A stretch of 64,000 nt of DNA from an uncultured Litoreibacter sp. (GCF_947487515.1 NZ_CANKWO010000004.1:186001-250000); one strand, 5' to 3'. Shown: positions 34,755-43,674, counted from the first letter of the stretch. The notes: a model not told the origin generated them from the sequence alone. Program-made: numbers and translations.

Positions 34755-36479
34755 CTAGGTGCCATCGCCATCGTCGCCGATGTAGCTGGAGCTGAACGAG
34801 CCGCCAACAACTGTCATATCAACAGTGTTTCCTAGCACGTTTGCACCTTGAACGATGGTCTGGTTGAACGCAGACGTATCGATCTGGGATGCCGCGGAAG
34901 CAAAGCTTTCACCGGTGACATATCCGTCATCACCATTGTTCGAGCCCCACATGCCGGCGTTTCCGCCGTTTCCGCCGCCGCCAGCATAGGCATCGCCGCT
35001 TGCACCGCCGGTACCACCACCAGCGTTGACGCCGCCAACCTGTGCTTGACCGCCATAGCCGTCACCCGTGGCACCGCCCCAAGCGTGACCGCCGTAGCCG
35101 TCACCACCTTGGCCGCCATTGGCCCCATTCGAGCCGCCGTAGCCTGCAGTGCTGTTGAAGGCACCGGATGCAGCTCCTGCGCCGCCGCCTTCACCACCGG
35201 TTGCATTGCCTGCATCAGCAAGACCCGCACCAGCACCAAGAGCACCCGACAACGCACCGGCGTCTCCGCCTTCACCGCTTTGTCCTACGCCAGCCCCGAA
35301 GCCCGCACCCAATGCATCTGCATCAGAGGCCCCAGTGCTTCCACCGGCTGCGCCACCAAGGCCAAGCCCCAGCAATCCAAGGCCAACACCAAGTGCGCCC
35401 GCGTCGCCAGCATCGCTGCTGTCTGCTCCGGCACCCGCAGCACCAAGGCCTACGCCTGCGCCGCCTGCATTGCCGGAATCGCCGCCATCAGCATTTGCGT
35501 CTGACACACCTGCGCCGACACCCAGACCGGCCGCGACAGACGTTGCTCCGCCGCCGTTTCCGCCGTCTGCATCAGCATCCGAGGACGCGCCGCCAAGGCC
35601 GACACCAAGACCCACAGCCGTACCGGCCGCACCAGCACCGCCGGTTCCGCCAGCTGAGGCCGCGTTGCCGCCGTTGCCACTTGCGCCACCGGTTGCACCC
35701 GCAGCACCCCCGATACCAAGCCCGCCAAGCGCAGACCCGCCATCAGAGTAAGCGTGACCTTTGCCGTCGCCGCCCGCTGCACCAGCGTCAATGCCGTCGT
35801 CAGCTTTCGCGTGACCACCGGAAGAGTTGTTGGTTTGGCTCAGGCTGCCGCTGTTGGACACGTGATCCAGGCTGTCGTTGTCTGTCAGCTTGTTGGACTG
35901 TGTGTTGACTGTGGCGGAATCATTGCCCGCGCCATTCAAGGCATCGTTCAAAATGTCCTCGATGTTCATGTCGTCGCCTGGGCTGTAATTCATATCCCCT
36001 TTGGCCATGACGATGTCACCAGTGGCGGAATGGTCCAGATCAATATCCGCGAAATCGTCATCGGTTGGCACCCAGCCTTCCATGTCGATATCCACCAATA
36101 CGTCTACATTTGACGAATTATGGTTGGCGTTGATGTTGCCATTCAGGTTGCCATTCACGCTGCCGTTCAGGTTGGCGTTGGAGCTGGCGTTCGAGTTCCC
36201 GTTCAGGTTGCCGTTTCCATTTCCGTTCAGGTTGCCGTTCCCGTTCAGGTTCCCGTTGCCGTTGAGGTTCCCATTCCCGTTCCCGTTCAGGTTGCCGTTT
36301 CCATTGCCGTTGGTATTCCCGTTGTCGTTATCATTGTCGCTGGCGGAATACTGGGCTTGACCTTGCAGCTGGGCCTGAAGTGCGGCCTGAGCTTGCGCTT
36401 GCAGCTGATCTTGGTCCTGTTCTTGGTCCTGATTGCCATGACCCCCGATGGGGAAAATAAAGTTGTTCTTATTGGACAT
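34755..36479 (-). CDS. Low-complexity Asn-Gly / Gly-Ala-rich protein, probable secreted matrix or surface protein
   Basis: 574-aa protein of unusual composition, not recognised as a known family. In order: a short start with FIFPIGGHGNQ; a Gln-rich stretch (17-43, alternating QDQEQ and QAQ); an Asn-Gly tract (49-117) of tandem NGNGNL-type units; an acidic region (125-180, GWVPTDDDFADIDLD); a Ser/Asn-rich part; a Gly/Ala-rich domain (about 224-470, GVGLGL and GADADGG-type); a Gly/Tyr part (YGGSNGANGGQGGDGYGG); and a C-terminal NQTIVQGANVLGNTVDMTVV (539-558). No Cys, no signal peptide, no RTX repeats. Composition suggests a fibrous or phase-separating extracellular protein. Genetic linkage to the exporter makes it a candidate substrate. 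Confidence 0.75.
   Translation of the reverse strand: MSNKNNFIFPIGGHGNQDQEQDQDQLQAQAQAALQAQLQGQAQYSASDNDNDNGNTNGNGNGNLNGNGNGNLNGNGNLNGNGNLNGNGNGNLNGNSNASSNANLNGSVNGNLNGNINANHNSSNVDVLVDIDMEGWVPTDDDFADIDLDHSATGDIVMAKGDMNYSPGDDMNIEDILNDALNGAGNDSATVNTQSNKLTDNDSLDHVSNSGSLSQTNNSSGGHAKADDGIDAGAAGGDGKGHAYSDGGSALGGLGIGGAAGATGGASGNGGNAASAGGTGGAGAAGTAVGLGVGLGGASSDADADGGNGGGATSVAAGLGVGAGVSDANADGGDSGNAGGAGVGLGAAGAGADSSDAGDAGALGVGLGLLGLGLGGAAGGSTGASDADALGAGFGAGVGQSGEGGDAGALSGALGAGAGLADAGNATGGEGGGAGAASGAFNSTAGYGGSNGANGGQGGDGYGGHAWGGATGDGYGGQAQVGGVNAGGGTGGASGDAYAGGGGNGGNAGMWGSNNGDDGYVTGESFASAASQIDTSAFNQTIVQGANVLGNTVDMTVVGGSFSSSYIGDDGDGT
36129..36335. repeat. Tandem DNA repeat encoding the Asn-Gly tract
   Basis: Short degenerate tandem units, mostly 6 and 12 bases, of the kind GTTCAGGTTGCC/GTTCCCGTT on the plus strand, coding for NGN and NGNLNG units in the 574-aa protein. 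The most regular part is 36195-36311 (residues 57-95). Codons for Asn and Gly vary between units, so the tract is kept partly by selection on protein sequence, but length change by slippage or recombination is possible. Confidence 0.85.
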
Positions 36480-37291
36480 TTGGATTTCTCCGTAAAAATC
36501 ATCTACGGGATCGCCATTCTATGTAAAACGATCAACGTGTAGGTGATGTGTTGTTTTGAATTTTGGTCTGAGAACGCCGGATGATGACTCGATCCGAGGT
36601 TCTTTGTGTCGGGTTGGTTCAATATCTCGTTCGCAGCACCCCCATGCAATTTTCGCTAGAGCAGAAACGCCGCAGTGATTCGGGCTAAAGGCCCCGCGCC
36701 GTTTCCCGAAAACCAAGGTCAAAAGGGACTTTGGCTGTTACGGATAATTCGCAACCTCCTAAGCTTCTGCGCAAAAGGGGGGCGCTCGTAAGCTAGACAT
36801 AGGGTTAGGATTGTCAGGGATTTTAGTTGTTTGTTTTTGAACGATAAAACGCCAAGTTACATCAAGGGATGTAGCTGGCGGTTTAGATATTCTTAGCCTG
36901 AAAGATGTGCGGATTTAGGCCGGTGAAACGCTCTGCGTGATCCACTGTACAGCGAAATAGGCGGACAATTGCCGTAATTTATGATAGTTAACAATTGGTT
37001 TAACAGCCTGTGGATAAGATTTTCAGCACTCTTCCACGGCTGGAAACTGATCTTGGGTCTCTGTGAGTTTTGGCAGGGCACATGAAGCTTCGGTGGGGGG
37101 ATTTACCCCGAATTGCAGAAACTTCTTTAACCACGCACGCGTGGCAAGTGACGGTTTCAGACCATGATACACGCGTTGGTTCTTCGTACTTTGCCAAAGA
37201 ACCAGTGAGCCGCGGCCGCTAGGGAAAGCGACAAGTCTTTGAGTATAGAGTTCTATTGTAATGTGTAGGAGGCCCGTTTTAGGGGGGTGAC
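36480..37291. promoter_or_regulatory. Long intergenic region between the secreted-protein genes and the LuxR regulator
   Basis: 812 bases, AT-rich in the middle, between two divergent genes. It holds the promoter of the 574-aa protein gene (GGAG 12 bases before its ATG) and that of the regulator (GGGGGG before its ATG). Visible elements are a hairpin at 36850-36880 and a near-palindrome GTTAAC-AATTG-GTTTAAC at 36987-37004, which misses the CtrA pattern TTAA-N7-TTAA by one base of spacing. No protein gene in it is supported. Confidence 0.5.
36850..36880. other. Hairpin inside the 812-bp intergenic region
   Basis: Stem CGCCA/TGGCG, an internal loop, then TACATC/GATGTA closed by a four-base loop. 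On the minus strand it is followed by GTTTTAT, on the plus strand by GGTTTAGATATTC, so it may be a terminator in either direction although no annotated gene ends here. An unannotated small RNA or leader transcript would explain it. Confidence 0.35.
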
Positions 37292-38014
37292 ATGGAAGTT
37301 AGCGAGTTTAACAAAGTACAAAAGTCAGTTGGATGCGTTTTTGTCGGCAATCCGCTTAATTTTTCTGATACAGCCCTTCGGCTGGTCGAGGCAGAATTGC
37401 CGTTCTTTTCATGCATGCGAACGGCTGCAGTGAATGACCTGCTGTTGATGGAAAAAATCCGCGCCGATGATGTGCGCTTGATTGTCGTTGATGAAGCGAT
37501 GTCCGAGGACTTAATCAAAGTCATTCCTCAGCTGCGCGCAGTATTCCCCTTGGCGGGAATAGTTCTGGGCTACCGAACGCCTCAAATTGCACATGCCGTG
37601 ATGGGGCAGGCAAATGTCAATCCGGCTTGGGGCGACATTAGCTATTTGCCCATGGATGTGAGCGTAGATTGCTGGTTGTCCGTTGTGCGGCTGCTGTCCT
37701 CTGGGGCACATTACATCCCATCACAGCTGTTCCACGCAGAGGGGCACCCGCCCGAGGCTTTACCGCAGACGGCCCCCAAAGAAACCTGCACAGCGCCGTC
37801 TTGCACGACCGATACGGATTTCCACCTGACCGTCCGCGAAGAGCAGGTTTTGAAATACGCAGCCGAGGGCAAGCAAAACAAGATAATTGCGGATGAATTG
37901 AACCTGTCCCAGCACACGGTGAAATTGCACATGCACCACATTATCGCAAAGCTTGGGGTTCATAACCGCACCGAAGCGGCGAACTGGTATCATGGCCGCG
38001 CTCAGCGAAACTAG
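37292..38014 (+). CDS. LuxR-type transcriptional regulator with REC-like N-terminus
   Basis: 240-aa regulator. The C-terminal HTH_LuxR is clear (about residues 172-235): LTVREEQVLKYAAEGKQNK, IADELNLSQHTVKLHMHHI, AKLGVHNRTEAANW. The N-terminal 130 residues have alternating strands and helices like a receiver domain (VRLIVVDEAMSEDLIKVIPQL; LAGIVLGYRTP), but the acidic pocket is poorly kept, so phosphorylation is uncertain. Homologues of the CsgD/VpsT type control matrix genes. Position between the secreted-protein genes and the polysaccharide operon suggests it controls one or both; that is inference. Confidence 0.85.
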   Translation: MEVSEFNKVQKSVGCVFVGNPLNFSDTALRLVEAELPFFSCMRTAAVNDLLLMEKIRADDVRLIVVDEAMSEDLIKVIPQLRAVFPLAGIVLGYRTPQIAHAVMGQANVNPAWGDISYLPMDVSVDCWLSVVRLLSSGAHYIPSQLFHAEGHPPEALPQTAPKETCTAPSCTTDTDFHLTVREEQVLKYAAEGKQNKIIADELNLSQHTVKLHMHHIIAKLGVHNRTEAANWYHGRAQRN

Positions 38015-38024
38015 GGAGCAGGCC

Positions 38025-38525
38025 ATGTCAGCGCAGAGCACGTCAATTGACTTCGATGCGTTCCTGTTGCTGATTGGCAAGCTTAACTATTCTTGGACCA
38101 ACACCGAGAGCCTGTTGATCCATTTGATCGCGGGCCTTTCGGGGATGGACAAGGAAATCGCGACAGTTGTGTTTTTAACTTTAAATACAACGCGCGCGCG
38201 CATCGATATGGTTGAACGCCTGTCAAAACTGCCCCGCGTGGCCGACGCAGAGCGTGCGCATATACTGGCGTTGACCGGACGGATACAGCGGCAGTCAGCT
38301 TTGCGAAACAGGTACAACCATTGTATCTATGCATTTGATAGCGAAGGGGAAAATCCAAAGTCTATTTTGATGCGCATCGCGGATCGCAAGGATAAACTGA
38401 TGATGGGACAGATTAACGACCTTGATGCTGCTGCAGCCGAAGCCGTTGAAACGGCCATCTCGGAGTTGCAGTCGATCAATAAAGACATCTGGGCGGCGGT
38501 GCGCATTTATAGCTACCCCGACTAA
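38025..38525 (+). CDS. HEPN-like helical protein of unknown function
   Basis: 166-aa all-helical protein without close match known to me. It carries R94-N-R-Y-N-H99 in SALRNRYNHCIYAF, which fits the R-x4-6-H motif of HEPN domains (often RNases or toxin partners). The first helices (LLIGKLNYSWTNTESLLIHLI) resemble the dimerising part of such domains. Start at 38025 because GGGAG precedes it and it then lies just after the LuxR stop; an earlier ATG (37992) would overlap the regulator. No nucleotidyltransferase antitoxin gene is adjacent. Confidence 0.65.
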   Translation: MSAQSTSIDFDAFLLLIGKLNYSWTNTESLLIHLIAGLSGMDKEIATVVFLTLNTTRARIDMVERLSKLPRVADAERAHILALTGRIQRQSALRNRYNHCIYAFDSEGENPKSILMRIADRKDKLMMGQINDLDAAAAEAVETAISELQSINKDIWAAVRIYSYPD

Positions 38526-38727
38526 CCCAATTGTTAGCTTACCACCTTCGGCCTAGTCCCCTAGAATTTATGTATATTTTAATTCGACTTGGGGCTGCTT
38601 ATTAATCTGTTTCCTGCGAGGGGCCTACAACGGGCCTACATGAATTTCACCAACCGGCACACATCCTGCAGGCCACACTTAAAGCAACAGCTGTCTCCCA
38701 TAGTCGATTGGTTCGGGGGTCACTGTT

Positions 38728-39720
38728 ATGTCTGTATTTGCACCAAGTTTTCAACTGAAACGGCGCCGCATTCTTGTTGCGGGCGGGGCCGGATTTCTGG
38801 GCGGGCATCTTTGCGAAAAATTGCTAGGTGACGGGCATCTTGTGACCTGTTTGGACAATTTTCAAACCGGACGACTAGAAAATATCGAACATTTACTCTG
38901 CAATCCTAGATTTACTTTGATACGACATGACATCGTCAATCCGCTGCCTGGAATTGGGGATGCGGACCAAGTGTACAACCTTGCCTGTGCGGCCTCTCCT
39001 CCCAAATATCAGCAAGACCCAATTCACACATTCAAGACCAATATTTTCGGCGCGATACATCTTTTGGAGTACGCCAAAGAGCAAAATGCGACGATCCTGC
39101 AATCCTCCACATCTGAGGTTTATGGCGATCCGAAAATCAGCCCTCAGCCAGAAACCTATCTTGGCAATGTGAACACTGTCGGCCCGCGGTCTTGCTATGA
39201 TGAAGGGAAGCGTGCGGTTGAAACCTTGTTCTACGAATATCGGACGCAACATGGCCTCAACACGCGCATCGCGCGGATTTTCAACACCTACGGGCCGCGA
39301 ATGTCCCCAAGTGACGGGCGTGTGGTTTCTAACTTTGTGGTGCAAGCCTTGGCTGGGAAGGACGTCACGGTTTACGGGGATGGCAGCCAAACGCGATCGT
39401 TTTGCTATATCAGTGACATGATTGAGGGCTTGATGGCGCTTATGGCGGCCCCCAGCGGTCAGGGCCAGCCGGTCAACTTGGGCAATCCGACCGAGTTTAC
39501 GATACTGGAGCTGGCCCAAACGGTGATTGCGCAGCTCAACTCAACGTCCAAGTTGAAGTTCGTCGCGCTGCCGGTGGATGATCCGATGCAGCGCAAGCCT
39601 GATATCTCGCGGGCGCGCGATTTATTGGAATGGGCGCCTCAGGTTGCTTTGGCAGAGGGCTTGGCAGAAACGATACCCTACTTCGCAGCACATGCAGCGC
39701 ATAAGTTGGTCGCGGAATGA
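38728..39720 (+). CDS. UDP-glucuronate decarboxylase-like NAD-dependent epimerase/dehydratase
   Basis: 330-aa extended SDR. It has the NAD motif [10 protein letters not shown] (near residue 19), [10 protein letters not shown] (near 131) and catalytic YxxxK in [12 protein letters not shown] (near 155). [20 protein letters not shown] and [15 protein letters not shown] are characteristic of the UXS branch that makes UDP-xylose from UDP-glucuronate. It is the first gene of an operon for a nucleotide-sugar and polysaccharide path, and overlaps galE by four bases. A dTDP-glucose dehydratase-like role is the less likely alternative. Confidence 0.88.
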   Translation: MSVFAPSFQLKRRRILVAGGAGFLGGHLCEKLLGDGHLVTCLDNFQTGRLENIEHLLCNPRFTLIRHDIVNPLPGIGDADQVYNLACAASPPKYQQDPIHTFKTNIFGAIHLLEYAKEQNATILQSSTSEVYGDPKISPQPETYLGNVNTVGPRSCYDEGKRAVETLFYEYRTQHGLNTRIARIFNTYGPRMSPSDGRVVSNFVVQALAGKDVTVYGDGSQTRSFCYISDMIEGLMALMAAPSGQGQPVNLGNPTEFTILELAQTVIAQLNSTSKLKFVALPVDDPMQRKPDISRARDLLEWAPQVALAEGLAETIPYFAAHAAHKLVAE

Positions 39721-40718
39721 CATCGCAGCGGTCCATATGTTTGACCGGCGGGGCGGGCTATATTGGAAGCCACGCCTGTCTGGCCTTGGCGGCGCGCGGC
39801 GTCAGCCCTTTGACCGTCGACGATCTGTCAACCGGATCTGAGGATGCGGTCAACTGGGGGCCTTTGGTGGGGTTGGACATTCGTGAAACCGACAGGCTCG
39901 CGACCGTTTTGAAGAAGCACTCCGTTGACACGGTTTTGCATTTCGCGGCGTCGGCCTATGTCGGGGAATCCGTGGAAAACCCGCAAAAATACTATGACAA
40001 CAACGTGGGCGGCATGTTGTCACTGTTGAACGCTTGCAAGGCCGCAAATGTGAAAACCTTTGTTCTTTCAAGCAGCTGCGCGACATACGGCGTGCCCGAA
40101 AGAGTTCCTGTCACCGAAAGCAGCCTGCAAAACCCGATCAACCCCTATGGCAGAACCAAACTGATCTGCGAGCAGATGCTGCACGACTACGCTAGCCAAT
40201 CCGACATGGCCTACAGCATCTTGCGCTACTTCAACGTGGCAGGGGCAGACCCCAGCGGCGCCTTGACCGAGCGGCATGATCCCGAAACCCATCTTATCCC
40301 ACTGACCTTGTTTGCAGCTGCAGGCAGGATCCCCAAGCTGACCCTGTTTGGGGGCGATTATGATACCTCTGACGGAAGCTGTGTGCGCGACTATGTGCAT
40401 GTGTCAGACTTGGTTCACGGCCACATGCTTGCGCTGGAGTATCTGGAAGACTTTGGCGGCTCCTTAATCGCCAATCTGGGCAGCGGACAGGGCGTGTCGA
40501 ACTTTGAAATTATCGATATGGTCGAGCGCTTAACGGGTCGCCAAGTTCCCGTTGAGATTGCCCCGCGTCGCCTTGGTGACCCTCCGGAGTTAATTGCGGA
40601 TATATCCCATGCGCGCCAGCGATTGGGGTTTCAGCCGCAAAGGTCTGATCTGGGAACCATCGTTGCTGATGCTGCACATAGTTTTGGGGTGGAGGCTGTG
40701 CATGCGATCTCTGCCTAA
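39717..40718 (+). CDS. galE: UDP-glucose 4-epimerase
   Basis: 333-aa extended SDR interconverting UDP-glucose and UDP-galactose. NAD motif GGAGYIGSH (near residue 10), catalytic Ser in [11 protein letters not shown] (near 120) and YxxxK as YGRTK (near 144) are all present, plus [13 protein letters not shown] and RDYVHVSDL. Length is normal. It is coupled by a four-base overlap to the UXS-like gene and overlaps the glycosyltransferase start by 17 bases, so the three are translated as a unit. Confidence 0.94.
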   Translation: MTSQRSICLTGGAGYIGSHACLALAARGVSPLTVDDLSTGSEDAVNWGPLVGLDIRETDRLATVLKKHSVDTVLHFAASAYVGESVENPQKYYDNNVGGMLSLLNACKAANVKTFVLSSSCATYGVPERVPVTESSLQNPINPYGRTKLICEQMLHDYASQSDMAYSILRYFNVAGADPSGALTERHDPETHLIPLTLFAAAGRIPKLTLFGGDYDTSDGSCVRDYVHVSDLVHGHMLALEYLEDFGGSLIANLGSGQGVSNFEIIDMVERLTGRQVPVEIAPRRLGDPPELIADISHARQRLGFQPQRSDLGTIVADAAHSFGVEAVHAISA

Positions 40719-42555
40719 CCCCCATGTTGCCTACCGAGAGGCCATTTTGACGGGCCGCACTCGTGTGAAATACTGGGCCATTGCGGCCGCTTGGGTCGCG
40801 GCGGCCGGCTTCTTTTGGATATGGTGGTTGCAGCCGGAACATAACGTCGGTTGGGGGCGGTATGTGATTGTAAGTAGCTGCCTATTTTGGATTTACTTCC
40901 TTCAGGGTTACTTTGTTGCGATGTTTCTGCGCGCGCAACGGATCGCGGCGCATGTCGGCGTGCCCAAACCGGCACGCGTCGCCATGGTGGTGACGAAAGC
41001 CCCGAATGAACCCTTTGCCATTTTGCGCGAAACTCTGGGGGCAATGCTGGCACAAGATGTCCCGCATGACACTTGGTTGGCGGACGAAGACCCGCAAGCA
41101 GAGACCATTGAGTGGTGTGCTGCCCATGGGGTGAAGATTTCAACGCGACAGGGGGTTGCTGAATATCACCAACCGGTTTGGCCCCGACGCACGCGTTGCA
41201 AAGAGGGAAATCTGGCCTATTTCTATGACCACTACGGCTACAGTCAGTATGATTTTGTGGCTCAACTTGACGCTGACCACGTGCCTCAATCGGGGTATCT
41301 TCGCGAAGTGCTTCGACCGTTTTCCGACCCGTCTATCGGCTATGTCAGCGCCCCGAGCATCTGCGCGCAAAATGCACGCACAAGCTGGGCCGCACGCACT
41401 CGGCTCCATGCAGAAGCAATGTTTCATGGTGTGTTGCAAGCAGGGTATTCGAACGGCTGGGCCCCGATGTGCATCGGGTCGCATTACGCAGTCCGCACTG
41501 CGGCGTTGCGCCAAATAGGGGGCTTGGGGCCGGAGTTGGCGGAAGATCACTCCACTTCTCTGCTGATGAACGCCGCCGGTTGGCGAGGCATGCATGCAAT
41601 GGATGCCATTGCGATCGGGCAGGGGCCGGCGAACCTCAGTGATCTGGTCACGCAAGAGTTTCAATGGTCGCGCAGCTTGCTGACCTTGTTGCTGGCGCAT
41701 ACGCCTCGCTACGTCCGGTCATTGCCTGCACGGCAAAAGTTCCAGTTCGTTTTCTCGCAACTTTGGTATCCGTTGTTTGCGGTCTTTATGGCTGTCATGT
41801 TTGCCCTGCCGGCGTTTGCGTTGCTGCTCGACACGCGGTTTGTCGATGTGACCTATCCGGCGTTTCTGCTGCATGTGTTTCCAACCATTGTGGTCTTGGT
41901 CGGGCTTGCCTTTGTGATCCGAAGGGACGGGTTTTTCCGCCCGCTGAATGCCAAGGTTCTGGGCTGGGAGAAGGCGCTGTTTGCGGCGCTGCAATGGCCG
42001 TGGGTTCTTTGGGGCTGCACGATGGCGGTTTGGGATAGGCTCTCGGGGAAATTCGTTGATTTCCGCGTGACGCCCAAAGGAGAGGCCGCGTCTGCCAGCG
42101 TGCCTTGGCGGGTTCTGGCACCGTATTTTGCGCTGGCGTCGGCCTCATTGGCGCCAGTGATCTTTGCCACGAATGTTGCCAATGCCGCTGGCTTCTACAT
42201 TTTTGCACTGGTCAATGCGGCCATATACACCAGCCTGTTTGCCATCATTGTGACCAATCATCTGCGGGAAACCGGACAGCTTCGCCGGTGGATCGGCGCA
42301 GATGCCGCCTTGCAGTTTTCCTGTGTTGCGGCCCTTGGGGTGGCAATCTGTTACGGCGCGATGGCGCAGGGCCGAGAGGCTGCAATCGCCTTGGCGACAA
42401 CGCGCGGTCAGGTGCAACTTTTGCACTCTGGCTTTGTGGTGGCTGGGGCTGGGCAGGGGGCACAGGGTCAACTGCATGTGGCCTACAACCCAAGCTGGGT
42501 ATCGGATTTGTTAAAGGTTTACTTTTCTGGAGGGGAAGACATTGTTTCGCATTAA
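40702..42555 (+). CDS. Cellulose synthase-like family 2 glycosyltransferase (membrane)
   Basis: 617-aa processive-type glycosyltransferase. Two helices precede the catalytic domain (residues about 22-75), which has VTKAPNEPFAILRETLGAML (near 95), DADHVP (DxD, near 195), AEDHSTS in the TED position (near 278) and QEFQWSR in place of QxxRW (near 320). Five or six helices follow. It probably polymerises and exports a polysaccharide in the inner membrane. Start at 40702 because GGAGG lies six bases upstream, despite overlap with galE. No PilZ domain or BcsB-like gene is visible, so it is not a standard cellulose synthase. Confidence 0.88.
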   Translation: MRSLPNPHVAYREAILTGRTRVKYWAIAAAWVAAAGFFWIWWLQPEHNVGWGRYVIVSSCLFWIYFLQGYFVAMFLRAQRIAAHVGVPKPARVAMVVTKAPNEPFAILRETLGAMLAQDVPHDTWLADEDPQAETIEWCAAHGVKISTRQGVAEYHQPVWPRRTRCKEGNLAYFYDHYGYSQYDFVAQLDADHVPQSGYLREVLRPFSDPSIGYVSAPSICAQNARTSWAARTRLHAEAMFHGVLQAGYSNGWAPMCIGSHYAVRTAALRQIGGLGPELAEDHSTSLLMNAAGWRGMHAMDAIAIGQGPANLSDLVTQEFQWSRSLLTLLLAHTPRYVRSLPARQKFQFVFSQLWYPLFAVFMAVMFALPAFALLLDTRFVDVTYPAFLLHVFPTIVVLVGLAFVIRRDGFFRPLNAKVLGWEKALFAALQWPWVLWGCTMAVWDRLSGKFVDFRVTPKGEAASASVPWRVLAPYFALASASLAPVIFATNVANAAGFYIFALVNAAIYTSLFAIIVTNHLRETGQLRRWIGADAALQFSCVAALGVAICYGAMAQGREAAIALATTRGQVQLLHSGFVVAGAGQGAQGQLHVAYNPSWVSDLLKVYFSGGEDIVSH

Positions 42556-43441
42556 ATACATCAGTTCAGTCGGGGCAGGCCTAGCGTTGTCGGCTAGCCT
42601 TTTCGCCTCATCTGCTTCGGCGCAATCCCTGCCGCCAGGGGAAATCCCCTTCGGCGTGTTTGATCCAGGTGGAGAATTCAGTGACGTCTCCGGAGTGGCC
42701 ATAGAGCATTTGTTCTTGCCGTGGGAGGATGTGTTTCTTCCCAGTCTGGCAGAAGCCGAAAGCTACACCCGCGCCCGTGATCGTGCCTTGCTTGTTACCA
42801 TCGAGCCTTGGACATGGTCGCGCGACGAACGCAACTCTCCGTCGGTTTTGCGCAATGGAATTGCCTCGGGCGCCTATGATCAGACGATGGGGACCGTCTG
42901 TGGGGCATTGGGGGCGCTGGAGCGTCCTCTTACGATCCGGTGGGCGCAAGAGATGGACGATGAAAGTGGCCAATTCATCTGGGCGGGCTGGAACCCACAA
43001 GACTACATTGATGCCTATCAGCGGATGATCGACGTCTGCCGCGTCGCGGCGCCCGAAGCGTCCTTCATGTGGTCGCCGCTTGGGTTTGAGAACATGGGCG
43101 ATTTCTATCCAGGTGACGACTATGTCGATGTGGTGGGCCTGTCGGTGTTCAGTCTTGGTCCTTGGGAAAAACAAGTGTTGGGACAAGAACAAAGCTTCGA
43201 TGAGATATTCGCGCCGCGATATGAGCGGGCCATGGCGTTCGGCAAGCCGATCATGGTGGCAGAATTGGGCTTCGTCGGGGATGCGGATCATATCGCGGCT
43301 TGGGACGCTGACGTGCGCAGCAAGTCGCAGCAGTATCCGGAACTTCAGGCGGTTGTGTATTTCAACCAGCAAGAGGTCTACCCGTGGCCCAACGACTTTG
43401 GCTTGCCAGATTGGCGGCGCACGGAACACCAGCTGAACTGA
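42542..43441 (+). CDS. Secreted GH26-like glycoside hydrolase
   Basis: 299-aa protein with TTG start (GGAGGGG upstream; no ATG nearby) and signal peptide (cleavage likely after ASSASA, residue 27). The fold is a TIM-barrel of the GH26/beta-mannanase type: acid/base Glu in TIRWAQEMDDESGQF (near 131) and nucleophile Glu in IMVAELGFVGD (near 240), with FMWSPLGFENMGDFYPGDDYV between. It overlaps the glycosyltransferase gene by 14 bases, so it likely trims or releases the polymer made by that enzyme. Such synthase-hydrolase pairs are known for cellulose and alginate. Confidence 0.85.
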   Translation: MFRIKYISSVGAGLALSASLFASSASAQSLPPGEIPFGVFDPGGEFSDVSGVAIEHLFLPWEDVFLPSLAEAESYTRARDRALLVTIEPWTWSRDERNSPSVLRNGIASGAYDQTMGTVCGALGALERPLTIRWAQEMDDESGQFIWAGWNPQDYIDAYQRMIDVCRVAAPEASFMWSPLGFENMGDFYPGDDYVDVVGLSVFSLGPWEKQVLGQEQSFDEIFAPRYERAMAFGKPIMVAELGFVGDADHIAAWDADVRSKSQQYPELQAVVYFNQQEVYPWPNDFGLPDWRRTEHQLN

Positions 43442-43674
43442 CGCTATTGATGAGCGGTATATCGCCACCAAAACTGGGGCGGATATTGGGGCATTAGGTC
43501 GTTGAGATATCTCGATTCTGTGGTGACAAGCTGTCCGCCGCCTGTCTCTTTACAGACTCAGGCGGGGGCATAAAATCTAGGCTGACTTGACCGTTTACTG
43601 AAATAAAGGCATTTCCTTCAATACTGATGAGGATCGCGGCCTCAATTGCGATCCCAATATTGAGAGGAATACAG

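Noticed and set aside
35149-35908. Long plus-strand frames (Pro/Ala-rich and His/Arg/Gln-rich) opposite the low-complexity protein
   Set aside because: They mirror the Gly/Ala repeats of the minus-strand gene; the minus frame alone has a ribosome site, ordered segments and a defined C-terminal block.
36129-36335. CRISPR-like look of the short repeats
   Set aside because: Units are 6-12 bases, contiguous and in frame with a protein; there are no spacers and no cas genes.
32586-36479. RTX toxin/adhesin identity for the two proteins beside the type I exporter
   Set aside because: No GGxGxDxxx nonapeptides were found in either protein, so a classical RTX label is not supported.
36987-37004. CtrA binding site
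   Set aside because: The sequence gives TTAA-N8-TTAA, one base longer than the CtrA pattern TTAA-N7-TTAA; kept only as a near-palindrome.
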